Positions 34,229-44,030 of a DNA stretch of 64,000 nucleotides are shown here, piece by piece. Where the stretch lies: the NCBI GenBank assembly GCA_963739175.1, contig CAVTZH010000003.1:62001-126000 (forward strand), read 5' to 3'. Within the stretch, counting starts at the first letter, position 1. Each line of letters starts with the position of its first letter. The notes beneath the pieces were generated by a model. The model saw only the letters and a list, made by a program, of their open reading frames with translations, made no database searches and was not told the DNA's origin. The DNA comes from VAZQ01 sp963739175. Its GTDB lineage: Bacteria; Pseudomonadota; Alphaproteobacteria; Rhizobiales; Xanthobacteraceae. The position numbers were made by a program, and so were the translations under genes.

Positions 34229-34754
34229 ATGACGAAATACATTGCCCTGTTGCGCGCGATCAATGTCGGCGGCACCGGCAAGCTGCCGATGGCCGATCTC
34301 AAGGCCATGTGCGAGGACGCCGGCTTCGCGCACGGTGCAGACCTACATCGCCAGCGGCAATGTCGTGTTCGAGAGCAAGGCGTCGGAAGCCAAGGTGAAG
34401 GCCGCGCTCGAGGAACGCCTGCAGGCCTATGCCGGCAAACCGATCGGCGTGGTGGTGCGCTCCGCCGCCGAAATGGCCGCCGTCGTGAAGGCTAATCCGT
34501 TTCCAAAGGCGTCGCCGAGCCAGGCGGTTGCGATCTTCCTCGACTAGCCGCCGCCGGCCGACGCGTTGAAGCACGCGGTCAACGTCAACGACGAGAAGAT
34601 GCGGCTCGGCAAGCGCGAGATTTTCGTTCACTACGCGAGCGGCATCGGCAAATCCAAGCTGCGCATCCCGGCCGCGAAGGCCGGCACCATGCGCAACATG
34701 AACACGATTGCGAAGCTCGCGGAGCTGGCGTCGAAGATCGGCACGAAGAAATAG
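34229..34754 (+). pseudogene. DUF1697 protein with a frameshift and an in-frame stop
   Basis: The start MTKYIALLRAINVGGTGKLPM is the hallmark of DUF1697 proteins (about 175-180 residues, function unknown). A +1 break occurs near 34330, after which TVQTYIASGNVVFESK continues the family sequence. At 34545 an in-frame TAG follows AVAIFLD, yet the homologous text goes on in the same frame (ADALKHAVNVNDEKMRLGKREIFVHYASGIGKSKL) to 34754. One frameshift could be an error, but the extra stop makes genuine decay more likely than in the other interrupted genes. It starts eight bases after the dehydrogenase stop. Confidence 0.75.
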
Positions 34755-34763
34755 GCAAGAGGC

Positions 34764-35419
34764 TTAGCTCGCCTTCTTCATCGCCTTGTATTTCTCCGCC
34801 GCGTCTTCGACCGCCTTGTGCGCGCGCTTCACCGCGGGGCGGCCGTCGATGGCGGTGAACCAGCGCTTCACGTTCGGATAGTCGTCGAGGTTCTGGCCCT
34901 GGTTCTTCGGATTGCGCAGCCAGACATAGGTCGCCATGTCGGCGATGGTGTAGTCGTCGCCGGCGAGATAGGGCACTTCGCCCAGCCGCCCATCCATCAC
35001 TTTCCAGAGCCGCGTCGCCTCGTCGGTGTAACGCTTGACGCCGTATTCGACCTGGGGCGCCTTCGCGCGGAAGTGATGGGTCTGGCCGAGCAGCGGGCCG
35101 ATATTGGCCATCTGGAACATCACCCATTCGATGGTGTGGTAGCGGCCGGCGGGATCCTTCGGGATGAACTGCCCGATCTTGTCGGCCAGGTAGATCAGGA
35201 TCGCCCCCAACTCGAACAGCGTGATCGGCTTTCCGCCGGGCCGTCCTGGTCGACGATCGCCGGGATCTTCCGGTTGGGATTGAGCTTGATGAACTCCGGC
35301 GTGTGTTGCCCGCCGTTGTGGATGTCGACCATGTGCAGCCGGTAGGGCGTGCCGGTTTCCTCCAGGAAGATCGGAACCTTGCGGCCGTTGCCGGTGGTCC
35401 AGGTGTAGACGTCGATCAC
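34764..35419 (-). CDS. Glutathione S-transferase-like protein (YfcG/YghU type), interrupted
   Basis: About 218 residues. The N-terminal thioredoxin-like domain begins MIDVYTWTTGNGRKVPIFLEE, close to the YfcG/YghU disulfide-bond oxidoreductases that use glutathione, and contains KLNPNRKIPAIVDQDG. A -1 break near 35237 changes frame; with one extra base it would read GGKPITLFELGAILIYLADK, leading into the helical C-terminal domain (GDDYTIADMATYVWL). The GTG start at 35419 has GGAG upstream. It is convergent with the DUF1697 remnant and 22 bases after the hydrolase stop. Confidence 0.82.
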
Positions 35420-35441
35420 GGGTTTCTCCTTTGCGTTTCGT

Positions 35442-36786
35442 TCAGCGATAGCGGTCGTTCATCCACTTCGCGATGTAGTCGAAGAGGTTCTTGACCGAAT
35501 TGGAATACTGACCGGGCGTCTTTTCGCAAGTCGTGCACGGCGTGAAGCCGTGAACGGCGCCCTCGATGGTGATGAAGTCCTTGTCCTTGCTGGCGGACAG
35601 TTCGTAGCATGTGCTCGTTGTCGCGGATGAAATAGTGCGCGCCCATCGCTGCGAACAGCACCGGCACGGTGATCGACTGCACCGCGCACACCGTCGAGTT
35701 GTTGGTCGAGCAGAAGTCGATGTCGTCAATGGCATGTTTGGCGCGGATGGCGTTGGCGCTCAGGAACGAGCGCAGCGTGTAGATCTTCGTGCCGGTGCCG
35801 AAGCGCAGGTTGTCGCGCGAGAGTTTCGGATCGGCGACATAGACGCTCTTGATCACCTCGGAGACGATGCTGCCGTCGTTACGCAGGAGCCGCGCCGGCT
35901 TCGCCGTGCTATTGACGGCGGCGATGCTCGGCATCGCGATGAACAGGGCCGCCGAGGCGCCCGGTCCCGAGCCCGGATTGCCGCCGCGCGGGATCACGAT
36001 CACGTCGTCGTCGGGGTAGGGGTAGTCGTTGCGCTTCATGCGATCGAGCTTGCCGCGCGCGCTGTCGATCAGCCGGTTCATGCGCCCGGCCTGCGCCCGG
36101 AAATAGCGGTCCTGGAATTCGGTGGAATAGCTAGACGGTCCGTTGGGGTTGAAGCCGTTCGCGGGACTGAACGGGTCGAGCGCGGCGACCGGCGGCGCGT
36201 CGGGCGGGTTGTTCTCGTTGGCGACCGAGGGATTGATGCCGCGCAGCAGGTTGATCGCATTACCGGGATGCGCGTCGGTGAACACGATGCCGTCGACCGG
36301 CGGCAGGCCGGCGAGCTGGTCGGTGCATTGCGTCAGCTTGGCCTCGCCTTTGCAGTAGGCGACGCCCTTTTCGGCCACCGCCTGGTAGAGCGCCATGATC
36401 GGCCCGCCGCCGCTGTGGGCGAACAGCACGACCTTGCTGATGCCGGGCTGCTTGCGCAGGAACTCGACGCCTTGTTTGACGTCGAGCGGCAACTGCTCGA
36501 AGTCGACCGCCGGCTCGTTGTTCTCGAAGCGCGAATTCATGCACAGCATGAGGAAGCCGCGCCGCGACAGCTCGGTGCAGGCGCGGTGGGTGAGGTAGTT
36601 CGAGGTCCGGTGCATCACGATGATGCCGACCGTAGGCGCGGGGCCGCTGTCCGGCCGGTAGAGCGCCATCTTGATGCGGCCCGGCACCGGGATCAGCTCG
36701 GGGCGGCTTTGCGCGACGGCAATCTCAGGAACCAGCGTCAGCGCGAGGGCCGCGGCTAAGGCCGCGCGTATCGGAAATCTCCCCAT
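35442..36786 (-). CDS. Secreted alpha/beta-hydrolase-like protein, C-terminal frameshift
   Basis: About 447 residues. A signal peptide (residues 1-25, ending EIAVAQ) precedes a hydrolase-like domain: VGIIVMHRTSNYLTHRACTE, the nucleophile elbow VVLFAHSGGGPIMALY with serine, and in the last part AVHGFTPC supplying a likely histidine. A +1 break near 35607 shifts the end: dropping one C makes EHMYELSASKDKDFITIEG and a stop at 35442. GAAGGAG precedes the ATG. It is divergent from the glutamine-synthetase-like gene. Extracytoplasmic esterase activity is a reasonable guess, substrate unknown. Confidence 0.78.
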
Positions 36787-36904
36787 CGTTGTTCTCCTTC
36801 GTTTGGTGGGGAATCTTGGCCGTGCCGGCCGGATCGCGCAAGGCGTTTACTGAAGATGGGCTATGCGGTGGCCCCGGTGGTGGAGATGGAATAACCTCGC
36901 GTAC

Positions 36905-38365
36905 ATGTCGTCATCGCAGGAACGCTCCGCCAAGACCTTCGTCGAGCGCCACGGCTTGTGGAGCGAGGAGCAGTTCGAGGCCGCTACGCGGGCCGAACGG
37001 CTGATCGAGGAGAAGAGCCTCGAGGTGGTGCGGCTCTCGTTTCCCGACCAGCACGGCATCCTGCGCGGCAAGACCATCGTCGCCGGCGACGCCGCCAAGG
37101 TGATGCGCAACGGCTGCTCGATCACTACCACGCTGCTCGCCAAGGACACCTCGCACAAGACCGTGTTCCCGGTGTTCACCGCCGGCGGCGGCTTCGGCAT
37201 GCCGGAGATGGAAGGCGGCGGCGATTTCCTGATGATCGCCGACCCGACCACGTTCCGCGTGCTGCCATGGGCGCCGCAGACCGGCTGGGTGCTGTGCGAC
37301 ATCTATTTCCAGAACGGCAAGCCGGTGCCGTTCTCGACGCGCCATCTCTATCGTCAGGTGCTCAACCGGCTCGGCGATGCGGGCTTCGACTACGTCGCCG
37401 GCCTCGAAGTCGAATTCCATGTGTTCAAGATCGAGAATCCGCGGCTCGATCCTGCCGACGCCGGCTGGCCGAGCGAGCCGCCGGAGGTGAGCGTGCTGTC
37501 GTCGGGCTATCAGTATCTCACCGAGACGCGCTTCGATCAGTTGGAGCCGGTGCTCGAAACGATCCGCCGCGACGTGGTGGCGCTCGGTCTGCCGCTGCGC
37601 TCGGTCGAGATCGAGCTCGGGCCGAGCCAGTGCGAGTTCACCTTCCAGACCGAGATCGGCCTCGCGCCCGCCGACACCATGATGCTGTTCCGCAGCGCGG
37701 TGAAGCAGATCTGCCGCCGGCAGGGCTATCACGCGAGCTTCATGTGCCGGCCGAAGCTGCCCAACGTGATGTCGAGCGGCTGGCATCTGCATCAGTCGCT
37801 GCGCAACAAGAAGACCGGCGCGAACGCCTTCGTTCCCGAGGGCGATGCGCTGCTGTCGCCGCTCGGCCGCCACTACCTCGCGGGCCTCTTGGCGCATGGG
37901 CGCGGCGCGGCGGCATTCACCACGCCGACGATCAACGGCTACAAGCGCTACCGGCAATACACGCTGGCGCCCGACCGGGTGATCTGGGGCCGCGACAATC
38001 GCGGCGTGATGCTGCGCGTTATCGGCGGCGCGGGCGACGCCGCGACGCGGATCGAGAACCGGGTAGGGGAGCCGTCCGCCAATCCCTATCTCTACATGGC
38101 GTCGCAGATCGTCTGCGGGCTCGACGGCGTCGAGCAGAAGCTCGAGCCCGGGCCGTCGGCCGACCGGCCCTACGAGATGGAGGCGCCGTTCCTGCCCAAG
38201 AGTCTCGAGGAGGCGTTGATCGCATTGCGCGAGGATCCATGCCTCGCCGCCGGGCTGGGCAAGGGCTTCGTCGACTATTTCATCCGCATCAAGCAGGGCG
38301 AGCTCGCGCGCTACCAGACCGAGGTCACGGACTGGGAGCAGCGCGAGTATTTCGAATTGTTCTGA
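36905..38365 (+). CDS. Glutamine synthetase-family enzyme (gamma-glutamyl ligase type)
   Basis: Cytoplasmic ligase of 486 residues with the glutamine synthetase fold. N-terminal residues LEVVRLSFPDQHGILRGKTI match the beta-grasp domain of GlnT/PuuA-like proteins; catalytic features include GLEVEFHVF, VEIELGPSQCEFTF, the SGWHLHQSL loop and NRGVMLRVIGG. This subgroup often glutamylates amines or polyamines rather than ammonia. The ATG at 36905 follows an upstream in-frame start that would add 14 tryptophan- and arginine-rich residues. No other nitrogen-assimilation gene adjoins it; a role in amine catabolism is inferred. Confidence 0.85.
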   Translation: MSSSQERSAKTFVERHGLWSEEQFEAATRAERLIEEKSLEVVRLSFPDQHGILRGKTIVAGDAAKVMRNGCSITTTLLAKDTSHKTVFPVFTAGGGFGMPEMEGGGDFLMIADPTTFRVLPWAPQTGWVLCDIYFQNGKPVPFSTRHLYRQVLNRLGDAGFDYVAGLEVEFHVFKIENPRLDPADAGWPSEPPEVSVLSSGYQYLTETRFDQLEPVLETIRRDVVALGLPLRSVEIELGPSQCEFTFQTEIGLAPADTMMLFRSAVKQICRRQGYHASFMCRPKLPNVMSSGWHLHQSLRNKKTGANAFVPEGDALLSPLGRHYLAGLLAHGRGAAAFTTPTINGYKRYRQYTLAPDRVIWGRDNRGVMLRVIGGAGDAATRIENRVGEPSANPYLYMASQIVCGLDGVEQKLEPGPSADRPYEMEAPFLPKSLEEALIALREDPCLAAGLGKGFVDYFIRIKQGELARYQTEVTDWEQREYFELF

Positions 38366-38373
38366 CGCGTCGT

Positions 38374-39243
38374 CTAACGCGTGAGGAACGGCACCGCCAG
38401 CGTGTGGAACAGGTCGGCCGCGTCCCACGGCACCAGGTGCTTGCAGCCCTCCGCGATGTGCAGATTGAGCTGCGGATAGCGCTGCTTGAGCAGCTCCACG
38501 CGCTCGGCGGCGCGGCCGCGATCCTCGCGGCCGTAGATCAGCAGCAGCGGCATCTTGAGCTCATCGTAGCGCTGCCACAGCGGCACCGACTGCTTGCCGC
38601 CACCGCCGCCTTCGTTTGAAGCCGCGTGGCGGCGCGCGAACTCGACAAAGCAGGGCCCGATGCTGTTCTGGTGCCGGAGCTGCAACTCGTCGTCGGTGAT
38701 CAGCTCGCGGTGGAACAGGTTGGCTTCGAGCAGCGCGCGGGTATCGTCGAGCGACGGCTCCTGCTTCACCATGCGCTCTTCCAGCCGCGCCTGCGCTGCG
38801 CCTTCGCGCCCGCCGACTTTGGCGCCGCCGGTCTCGAGCGGCGGCAACAGGCTGCCGGTGCCGAGGATCATCAGATGCGAGACGCGATCGGGATTTTCGA
38901 GCGCGATGCCGACGGCGGCGTTGCCGGAGGCCGAATGCGCGATCAGCGCGGCCTTGTCGAGCTTGAGCGCATCCATGAACTTGAGCACGATCTTCTTCTT
39001 GTAGCTCGCACTGAGGTCGTCGGTGGCGTCGCTCTTGCCGAAGCCCGGCAGGTCGAAGGCGATGGCGCGGACGCCGTTGGCGCCGAGCGCCTTCAGGTTG
39101 CGGCGGAACACGTCGGCCGAAGAGCCGAGCGACGCGCCATGCAGCAGGATCGCCGGCACGCCCGCGCCTTCTTCGAGATAGCGGATGTTCAGTCCGTCGA
39201 CCGTGACGAACCGGTCGTCGCTTCGCACCGCGATGTTCATCAT
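38374..39243 (-). CDS. Alpha/beta hydrolase (meta-cleavage-product hydrolase-like)
   Basis: Enzyme of 289 residues with a complete triad: serine in LIAHSASGNAAVG, aspartate in LIYGREDRGRA, and histidine in EGCKHLVPWDA. The oxyanion loop reads ILLHGASLGSSADVF, and AFDLPGFGKSD is typical of the family. It resembles carbon-carbon hydrolases acting on ring-cleavage products, but haloperoxidase or esterase activity cannot be excluded. The start at 39243 has GAGGGAG upstream, with a second ATG directly after. It lies 25 bases from the YCII-family gene on the same strand. Confidence 0.87.
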   Translation of the reverse strand: MMNIAVRSDDRFVTVDGLNIRYLEEGAGVPAILLHGASLGSSADVFRRNLKALGANGVRAIAFDLPGFGKSDATDDLSASYKKKIVLKFMDALKLDKAALIAHSASGNAAVGIALENPDRVSHLMILGTGSLLPPLETGGAKVGGREGAAQARLEERMVKQEPSLDDTRALLEANLFHRELITDDELQLRHQNSIGPCFVEFARRHAASNEGGGGGKQSVPLWQRYDELKMPLLLIYGREDRGRAAERVELLKQRYPQLNLHIAEGCKHLVPWDAADLFHTLAVPFLTR

Positions 39244-39268
39244 GGCACGCTCCCTCAAGAATCTTGGA

Positions 39269-39583
39269 TCAGCTGCCGGCGATCTTCTGCCAGGGCATCA
39301 GCTTCAGTCGGCGCACGCCGTTGGCGATATAGGGCTCGCTGTTGGCGATCTTCTCGGCTTCCGCGCGGGTCGCGCAACGGAAGATGATCATGCCGGTGCC
39401 GAAGCGCGCGCCGGTGTCGTCGAGGAAGGGGCCGGCGCCGACCAGCATGCCCTTGGCTTCGAGATCGTGGATGAAGGCGTGATGCTTCTCGACGAGCACT
39501 TCCTGCGGCGGCGCTGAGGCCGGCCGCGGCTCGACGACCTCGTTGTTGATGACCCAGCATTGTTCGCGCGCCCGCTCGCTCAT
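39269..39583 (-). CDS. YciI-like (YCII-related) protein
   Basis: Small protein of 104 residues with the YCII ferredoxin-like fold. The conserved histidine-aspartate region appears as KHHAFIHDLEAKGMLVGAGPFLDD, and ATRAEAEKIANSEPYI is the typical second helix. These proteins dimerise, and a few have dehalogenase-like or muconolactone-isomerase-like chemistry. The placement directly before an alpha/beta hydrolase suggests a shared catabolic step. Confidence 0.87.
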   Translation of the reverse strand: MSERAREQCWVINNEVVEPRPASAPPQEVLVEKHHAFIHDLEAKGMLVGAGPFLDDTGARFGTGMIIFRCATRAEAEKIANSEPYIANGVRRLKLMPWQKIAGS

Positions 39584-39643
39584 GATCTGCTCCCCATAAG
39601 TCTGTGGGGGCGAGGATAGAGCGATGCGGCGGCGCTTGGAAGG

Positions 39644-40381
39644 TCAGCGTGTCGCGGTAAGCGCCGGTGCCGTCAGCGGCTTGGTCGCAGAGCAAATATA
39701 CCAGGAGCCGAACATGAACTGTTCCATCTCGATGGTGCCGGCCAGCCGCGCGACGTCCTCCCAAGGCTTGACCAGCGGATTGCCGAGCATCGTGCGCTTC
39801 ATCAGCCACAGGCTGAACGGCAGGATCAGCCGGCCGCCGAGGCCGGGCGGGAGCTTCGCATCCATCACCACCAGCCGGCCGCCGGGGCGGAGCAAATTCC
39901 AGGCGTGGTGCAGCACCGCAAGGTGATGCGGCATGGTGTTGTAGGACAGGCCGAACATCACGCCATCGAGCGGTTCAGCCGCCGCGAATTCAGCGGCGTC
40001 CTGCTGGAGAAGATTGACGTTCGACCAGCCGTTCTGCGCGCACAGCGCGCGGGCCTGCTCCAGCATTCCGGTCGATATATCGACGCCGTAAACGCTGCCG
40101 GACGGTCCGACGGCGGCCCGCAGCGGCGGGAGATTGCGCCCGGTGCCGCACCCGATCTCGAGGACACGGCTGCCCGGCTTTAGCTGGAGCCGGTCCGCAG
40201 CCTTCTGCCGGAATCCCGGCGGCATGAAGAAAAGCCAGTCAAACAGCGGGATGATGCGGGCGAAGCGGTCGTACCGGCGGGTGATCGAGCCGCGGTCGAG
40301 ATCGACCCACTCACGCGAGGCACTGTTGTCCTTGCCCCAGAGCCTGCTACGGCTCGGAGATCCCGAAGGCGTCAAAGTCAC
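39644..40381 (-). CDS. Class I SAM-dependent methyltransferase
   Basis: Protein of 245 residues. Motif I is VLEIGCGTGRNL near residue 75, then VYGVDISTGMLEQA and the post-motif LRPGGRLVVMDAKL. The overall form recalls UbiE/PmtA-like methyltransferases acting on quinones or phospholipids, but there is no decisive mark. The gene begins with GTG at 40381, preceded by AGAGGAAG. It is 60 bases upstream of the YciI gene on the same strand and may be co-transcribed with it and the hydrolase. Confidence 0.85.
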   Translation of the reverse strand: MTLTPSGSPSRSRLWGKDNSASREWVDLDRGSITRRYDRFARIIPLFDWLFFMPPGFRQKAADRLQLKPGSRVLEIGCGTGRNLPPLRAAVGPSGSVYGVDISTGMLEQARALCAQNGWSNVNLLQQDAAEFAAAEPLDGVMFGLSYNTMPHHLAVLHHAWNLLRPGGRLVVMDAKLPPGLGGRLILPFSLWLMKRTMLGNPLVKPWEDVARLAGTIEMEQFMFGSWYICSATKPLTAPALTATR

Positions 40382-40758
40382 TGGCGCTTCCTCTGGCGGC
40401 GTTTATGTACACTTTATCCTAATATCGATTTCAGATGTGCCCAACCAGCTTTCGAAATGACGAAGGGTCAATTCGACGCATCGCGCAAGCTTTCCCGGCT
40501 ATGGTGAGGTTTTTGCAGGCACTTCTGGAACCGTTGCGCAGGCATTCAGCAGAGGTTGTGGCGCGTTTGGCGGCAACCGAACCAGCCGAAGACATGCAAC
40601 AACGCTTCTGGGCGTTTACGCCTTCTCGGCCGACGGACGGAACATCGATATAATTTCGTCCCCTGTCCAATTATTACCAGAAAGCTCTTCCAGGTTTGGG
40701 CGGTTAAGCTTAGTTCCGGAACCGGGGCCGGGGGACACCATCCGAACTGGAGGGCACC
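40382..40758. other. AT-richer intergenic region of 377 bases
   Basis: This gap separates the methyltransferase (leftward) from the DUF2147 gene (rightward). It is clearly richer in A/T near 40400-40450 (TTTATGTACACTTTATCC), a likely promoter area. Two overlapping short frames on opposite strands (79 and 72 codons) exist but have no recognisable product or ribosome site. No terminator or repeat is evident. Confidence 0.5.
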
Positions 40759-41217
40759 ATGCGCCTAGCGATCGTCACCCTATTCGCTGCAACCACCATC
40801 AGCGGAGCGGCGATGGCTGCGGAACCCACCGGCGACTGGCGGACTGAGGATGGCAGCGCCATCATCCGCGTCGACAATTGCCGCGGCGCGCTTTGGGGGG
40901 TCGTGGCCTGGGAGAAGGAACCCGGGCGCGACAAACGCAGCGGCCGGCCGACGCTTGGGAGCCCGGTGCTGATCAACATGCGGGCGTCCGCGCAGGCCCG
41001 CTGGGACGGCCAGATCTACAACGCCACGAATGGGCAGACCTACCAAGCCCACGTCACCATGGCCGGCGAGAACACGCTGCGCGTCGAAGGGTGCATCCTG
41101 GGCGGCGTGTTCTGCGGCGGCCAGCGCTGGACGCGCGTCGGCGAGGCAAACGGCTCGAGCCGCGGCGCCAAGAGCGAGGTCTGCTCGCGGGTCTCGCAGC
41201 TGTCGCGGCCTAATTAA
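40759..41217 (+). CDS. DUF2147 secreted protein
   Basis: Protein of 152 residues with a signal peptide (residues 1-20, ending GAAMA) and a DUF2147 beta-barrel-like domain. The family pattern is visible in EPTGDWRTEDGSAIIRVDNC, GALWGVVAWEKEPG and LRVEGCILGGVFCGGQRWTRV. ACTGGAGGGCACC precedes the ATG. Function is unknown; homologues occur widely in alphaproteobacteria. Its stop overlaps the convergent hpnN stop by four bases. Confidence 0.85.
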   Translation: MRLAIVTLFAATTISGAAMAAEPTGDWRTEDGSAIIRVDNCRGALWGVVAWEKEPGRDKRSGRPTLGSPVLINMRASAQARWDGQIYNATNGQTYQAHVTMAGENTLRVEGCILGGVFCGGQRWTRVGEANGSSRGAKSEVCSRVSQLSRPN

Positions 41218-43802
41218 TCGCCGATCTCGCGCGGCGGGCCCATCAGCACCGGCTGGAACAGCACCGCGGCGGCGAGCGTCGTCACCAGCGAGAGCGCGAG
41301 CAGCTTGCCCATGCTCGACGTGCCGGGATGGCTCGACAGCCAGAGGCTGCCGAACGCCGTCGCCGTCGCCAGCGCGCTGTACATGACCGCGCGGGTGAGG
41401 GGGGACTGCAACAGCTGCGTCTGTCCCGCCCGCCATGCGGTGATGTAGTAGATCTTGAACGCAACGCCGACGCCGAGCAGCAGCGGCAGCGCGATGATAT
41501 TGGCGAAGTTGAGCTCGAGCCCGATCAGCACGCAAATTTCGAGCGTCACCACGCCGGCGAGCGCCAGCGGGATCAAGGTCAGGCAGACGTCGGTGAAGCG
41601 GCGCAGCACGATCCAGAGCAGGATCGCGATCGACAGGAAAGCCCAGGCACCGGCCTCGATGAACGCGCGCACGACGGCGTGTCCGGACTCGAGGATCGCG
41701 ATCGGTCCGCCGCTGGCGCGCGGCTCGACCGCAAGTACCGAGCGCGCGAACTGACGCAGCACTTCGTTGTCGTTGGTGTCGCCCTTGGGATGGGCTTCGA
41801 CGCGGGCGCGGCCGTCGGACGTGATCCAGCTCGCTTTGATGTCCGCCGGCAGGTTGTCGGCCGTGATCGGTTGCGCCTCGAGCGACAGGCGCATGCCACT
41901 GATGGCGGTCTTGAGCGGCACCACCAGCGCCGCGGTCGCGCGTTCGCGCAGCGCCTCGTCGCCGCTCGCGAGCTTCGACAGGACATTGGCAAGGCGCGTG
42001 GCGGCTTCGGCGCCCGGGCCGGTCTGGCCCGCGGCCGCCTTCTTCAGCGCGTCCACGCCGCGATTGAGCGCCGCGACGTTGTCGGCATCGGACGGGGCAG
42101 GGCGCGCCGGCGCCTTGAATGCGGGTTCCAGCGCTTTTGCGAGCGCGCGGATATAGGTCAGCTTTTGCTCCTGGTCGCCCGGAACGAAGGTGTCGAGCGT
42201 CATGATGCCGTTGACTTCGGGTACCTTGCGCAATCGTTCGGCGGTCGCCCGGGCATCTTCGAGATTGGGCGCCAGCACGTCGATCGCGTTCGCTCCGGCG
42301 TTCGGATCGGTTCTGAGCTCCAGGAAGGTCGCAACCGATTCGACCTTGGGGCTGCGCAGGTTCATCGGATTGAAGTCGAACTGCAGATAGTAGAGCAGCG
42401 GCAGTCCGCCGAGCGAGATCACCGCCGTGCCGACGATGATCGGAATCCGATGCCGCTCCATGAAGGAATCGACCGGCGCCAGCGAGGCATAGCCGAGCGG
42501 CTCCTTTTCGCCGGGGGGATTGAACAACTTCAGCAGCGCGGGCAGCAGCGTGATGCTGACGAGGAAGGCGATGATCATGCCGAGGCCGGCGATCAGGCCG
42601 AGCTCGGAGAGCCCCCGGTAGTGGGTCGGCAGGAACGACATGAAGCCGGCGGCGGTCGCGGTCGCCGCGAGCGTCAGCGGAATGCCGACGTGGCGTGCCG
42701 CATTCAACAGCGACTTGCGCAGGTCGGGTTCTTCATGTCGTTCGGCGCGGTAGCGCACGCCGAACTGGATGCCGAAGTCGATGCCGATGCCGACGAACAG
42801 CACGGCGAACGCGACCGAGATCGGATTGAGCGAGCCGACCAGCCAAAGTCCCATGGCGGCGGTCATCGCCAAGCCGCAGAAGATGCTGATCAGCACCGCC
42901 ACGATGATTCGCGCGGAGCCGAGCGCGAGCCAAAGGATGCCGATCAGGAATCCGAGCGAGACAGCGGCATTGAGCTCCCAATGCTCCTTGAGCGTGCCGA
43001 ACTCCTCGTCCTGGATCGGGATCGAGCCGGTCAATCGCACGCGGGCGCGGTAGTCGGACTCGAGCTTGAGATCGGATACAGCCTGGCGGATCGCCTTGGT
43101 CGCCACAGCACCCGGTTCAAGCTGGGTGAAGTCGAGCACCGGCTTGATCAGGATGAATCGCCGCAGTTCGCCGGGCGTCGGCGCTTTGCGATTCACCAGT
43201 TCGCGCCACGAGAAGCTCGCCGGCCGTCCGGCAACGACGTCTTCCAGCGTCGTCGCGAACATCGTCAGCGGCCGGGCCATGTCGTCGAGCGTGTACATTT
43301 TGCGCTGTAGCCCGGCGAGGCCGAACGTCAGCGCCTGCACCAGGCCGCGCAGCGTCGGGTCGGTGTTCAACACCTGAAACAGCGCCTGTGCCTGCGCGAA
43401 TTGGGTGGCGAAGCCCTTTACGTCCTCGGTCGATGCGAACAGCAGCGCATGGCGCTGGAAGAACTCGCTCTCATTGAGCGATTGCACGGATTGGAAGAGT
43501 GCCGACTGCCCTTGCAACCGCTTCAGGAGGGCGGCATTGGCCTCGGTCGCCTGCTCGGACGTGGGGGCCTCGACCACCACCAAAATAGTATCGTTGCGGT
43601 GGGGGAAAGACCGGTCGACGGCAAGTTCTCGTTGGCGCCAATCGAGGTCTTGAGAGATTAACCGATTAACATTTGTGTTGATTGAAAAATTACGGACTGA
43701 ATAGGCAGCAGTAACAACGGTTAATATCGCCGTAATGGCAATAATCGCCCATGGAAAACGCGTGCAAATATCAACAATCGACACAATCTTTGATCTAAGC
43801 AT
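41214..43802 (-). CDS. hpnN: Hopanoid transporter HpnN (RND/MMPL family)
   Basis: Inner-membrane RND-type protein of 862 residues. The hydrophobic pattern shows one N-terminal helix (WAIIAITAILTVVTAAYS), a large periplasmic domain, a five-helix block around residues 285-440, a second periplasmic domain and a final block near 740-855. This doubled topology and HpnN-specific text (NRLISQDLDWRQRELAVDRSF) identify the transporter that moves hopanoids to the outer membrane in Rhodopseudomonas and Burkholderia. The ATG at 43802 (MLRSKIVSIVDICTRFPW) is preferred over one ten codons earlier. It diverges from dxs across a 228-base region. Confidence 0.92.
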   Translation of the reverse strand: MLRSKIVSIVDICTRFPWAIIAITAILTVVTAAYSVRNFSINTNVNRLISQDLDWRQRELAVDRSFPHRNDTILVVVEAPTSEQATEANAALLKRLQGQSALFQSVQSLNESEFFQRHALLFASTEDVKGFATQFAQAQALFQVLNTDPTLRGLVQALTFGLAGLQRKMYTLDDMARPLTMFATTLEDVVAGRPASFSWRELVNRKAPTPGELRRFILIKPVLDFTQLEPGAVATKAIRQAVSDLKLESDYRARVRLTGSIPIQDEEFGTLKEHWELNAAVSLGFLIGILWLALGSARIIVAVLISIFCGLAMTAAMGLWLVGSLNPISVAFAVLFVGIGIDFGIQFGVRYRAERHEEPDLRKSLLNAARHVGIPLTLAATATAAGFMSFLPTHYRGLSELGLIAGLGMIIAFLVSITLLPALLKLFNPPGEKEPLGYASLAPVDSFMERHRIPIIVGTAVISLGGLPLLYYLQFDFNPMNLRSPKVESVATFLELRTDPNAGANAIDVLAPNLEDARATAERLRKVPEVNGIMTLDTFVPGDQEQKLTYIRALAKALEPAFKAPARPAPSDADNVAALNRGVDALKKAAAGQTGPGAEAATRLANVLSKLASGDEALRERATAALVVPLKTAISGMRLSLEAQPITADNLPADIKASWITSDGRARVEAHPKGDTNDNEVLRQFARSVLAVEPRASGGPIAILESGHAVVRAFIEAGAWAFLSIAILLWIVLRRFTDVCLTLIPLALAGVVTLEICVLIGLELNFANIIALPLLLGVGVAFKIYYITAWRAGQTQLLQSPLTRAVMYSALATATAFGSLWLSSHPGTSSMGKLLALSLVTTLAAAVLFQPVLMGPPREIGD

Positions 43803-44030
43803 GTGGTTTCTTTCCGCGCGGGCGCCCGTCAAATCGTAAGATTGACTATTGAATGGGGCGAACCATCCAGCTATTCAGGGCGTTCGTTAAGAACAATCAG
43901 TGGTCCCGACGGGGCAAGCCTTACCCGATGAACTGTGCAATACCGCGCCGATCTGCATGGTTCCGTAGCCCTAGCCAATTACTCGTCCTGTGCCCCGTCG
44001 TCGACTGCTAGGGACAATGATGTTGCGATC

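Noticed and set aside
34545..34547. Stop-codon readthrough or pyrrolysine at TAG in the DUF1697 gene
   Set aside because: The same gene also has a frameshift, and TAG is used as an ordinary terminator elsewhere in the window (for example the monooxygenase).
40431..40670. Short frames on both strands between the methyltransferase and DUF2147 genes
   Set aside because: No recognisable family, no ribosome site, and they overlap each other on opposite strands.
41328..43310. A 660-codon plus-strand frame inside hpnN
   Set aside because: It is exactly antisense to a clearly conserved RND transporter and has an Arg/Asp/Gln-rich shadow composition.
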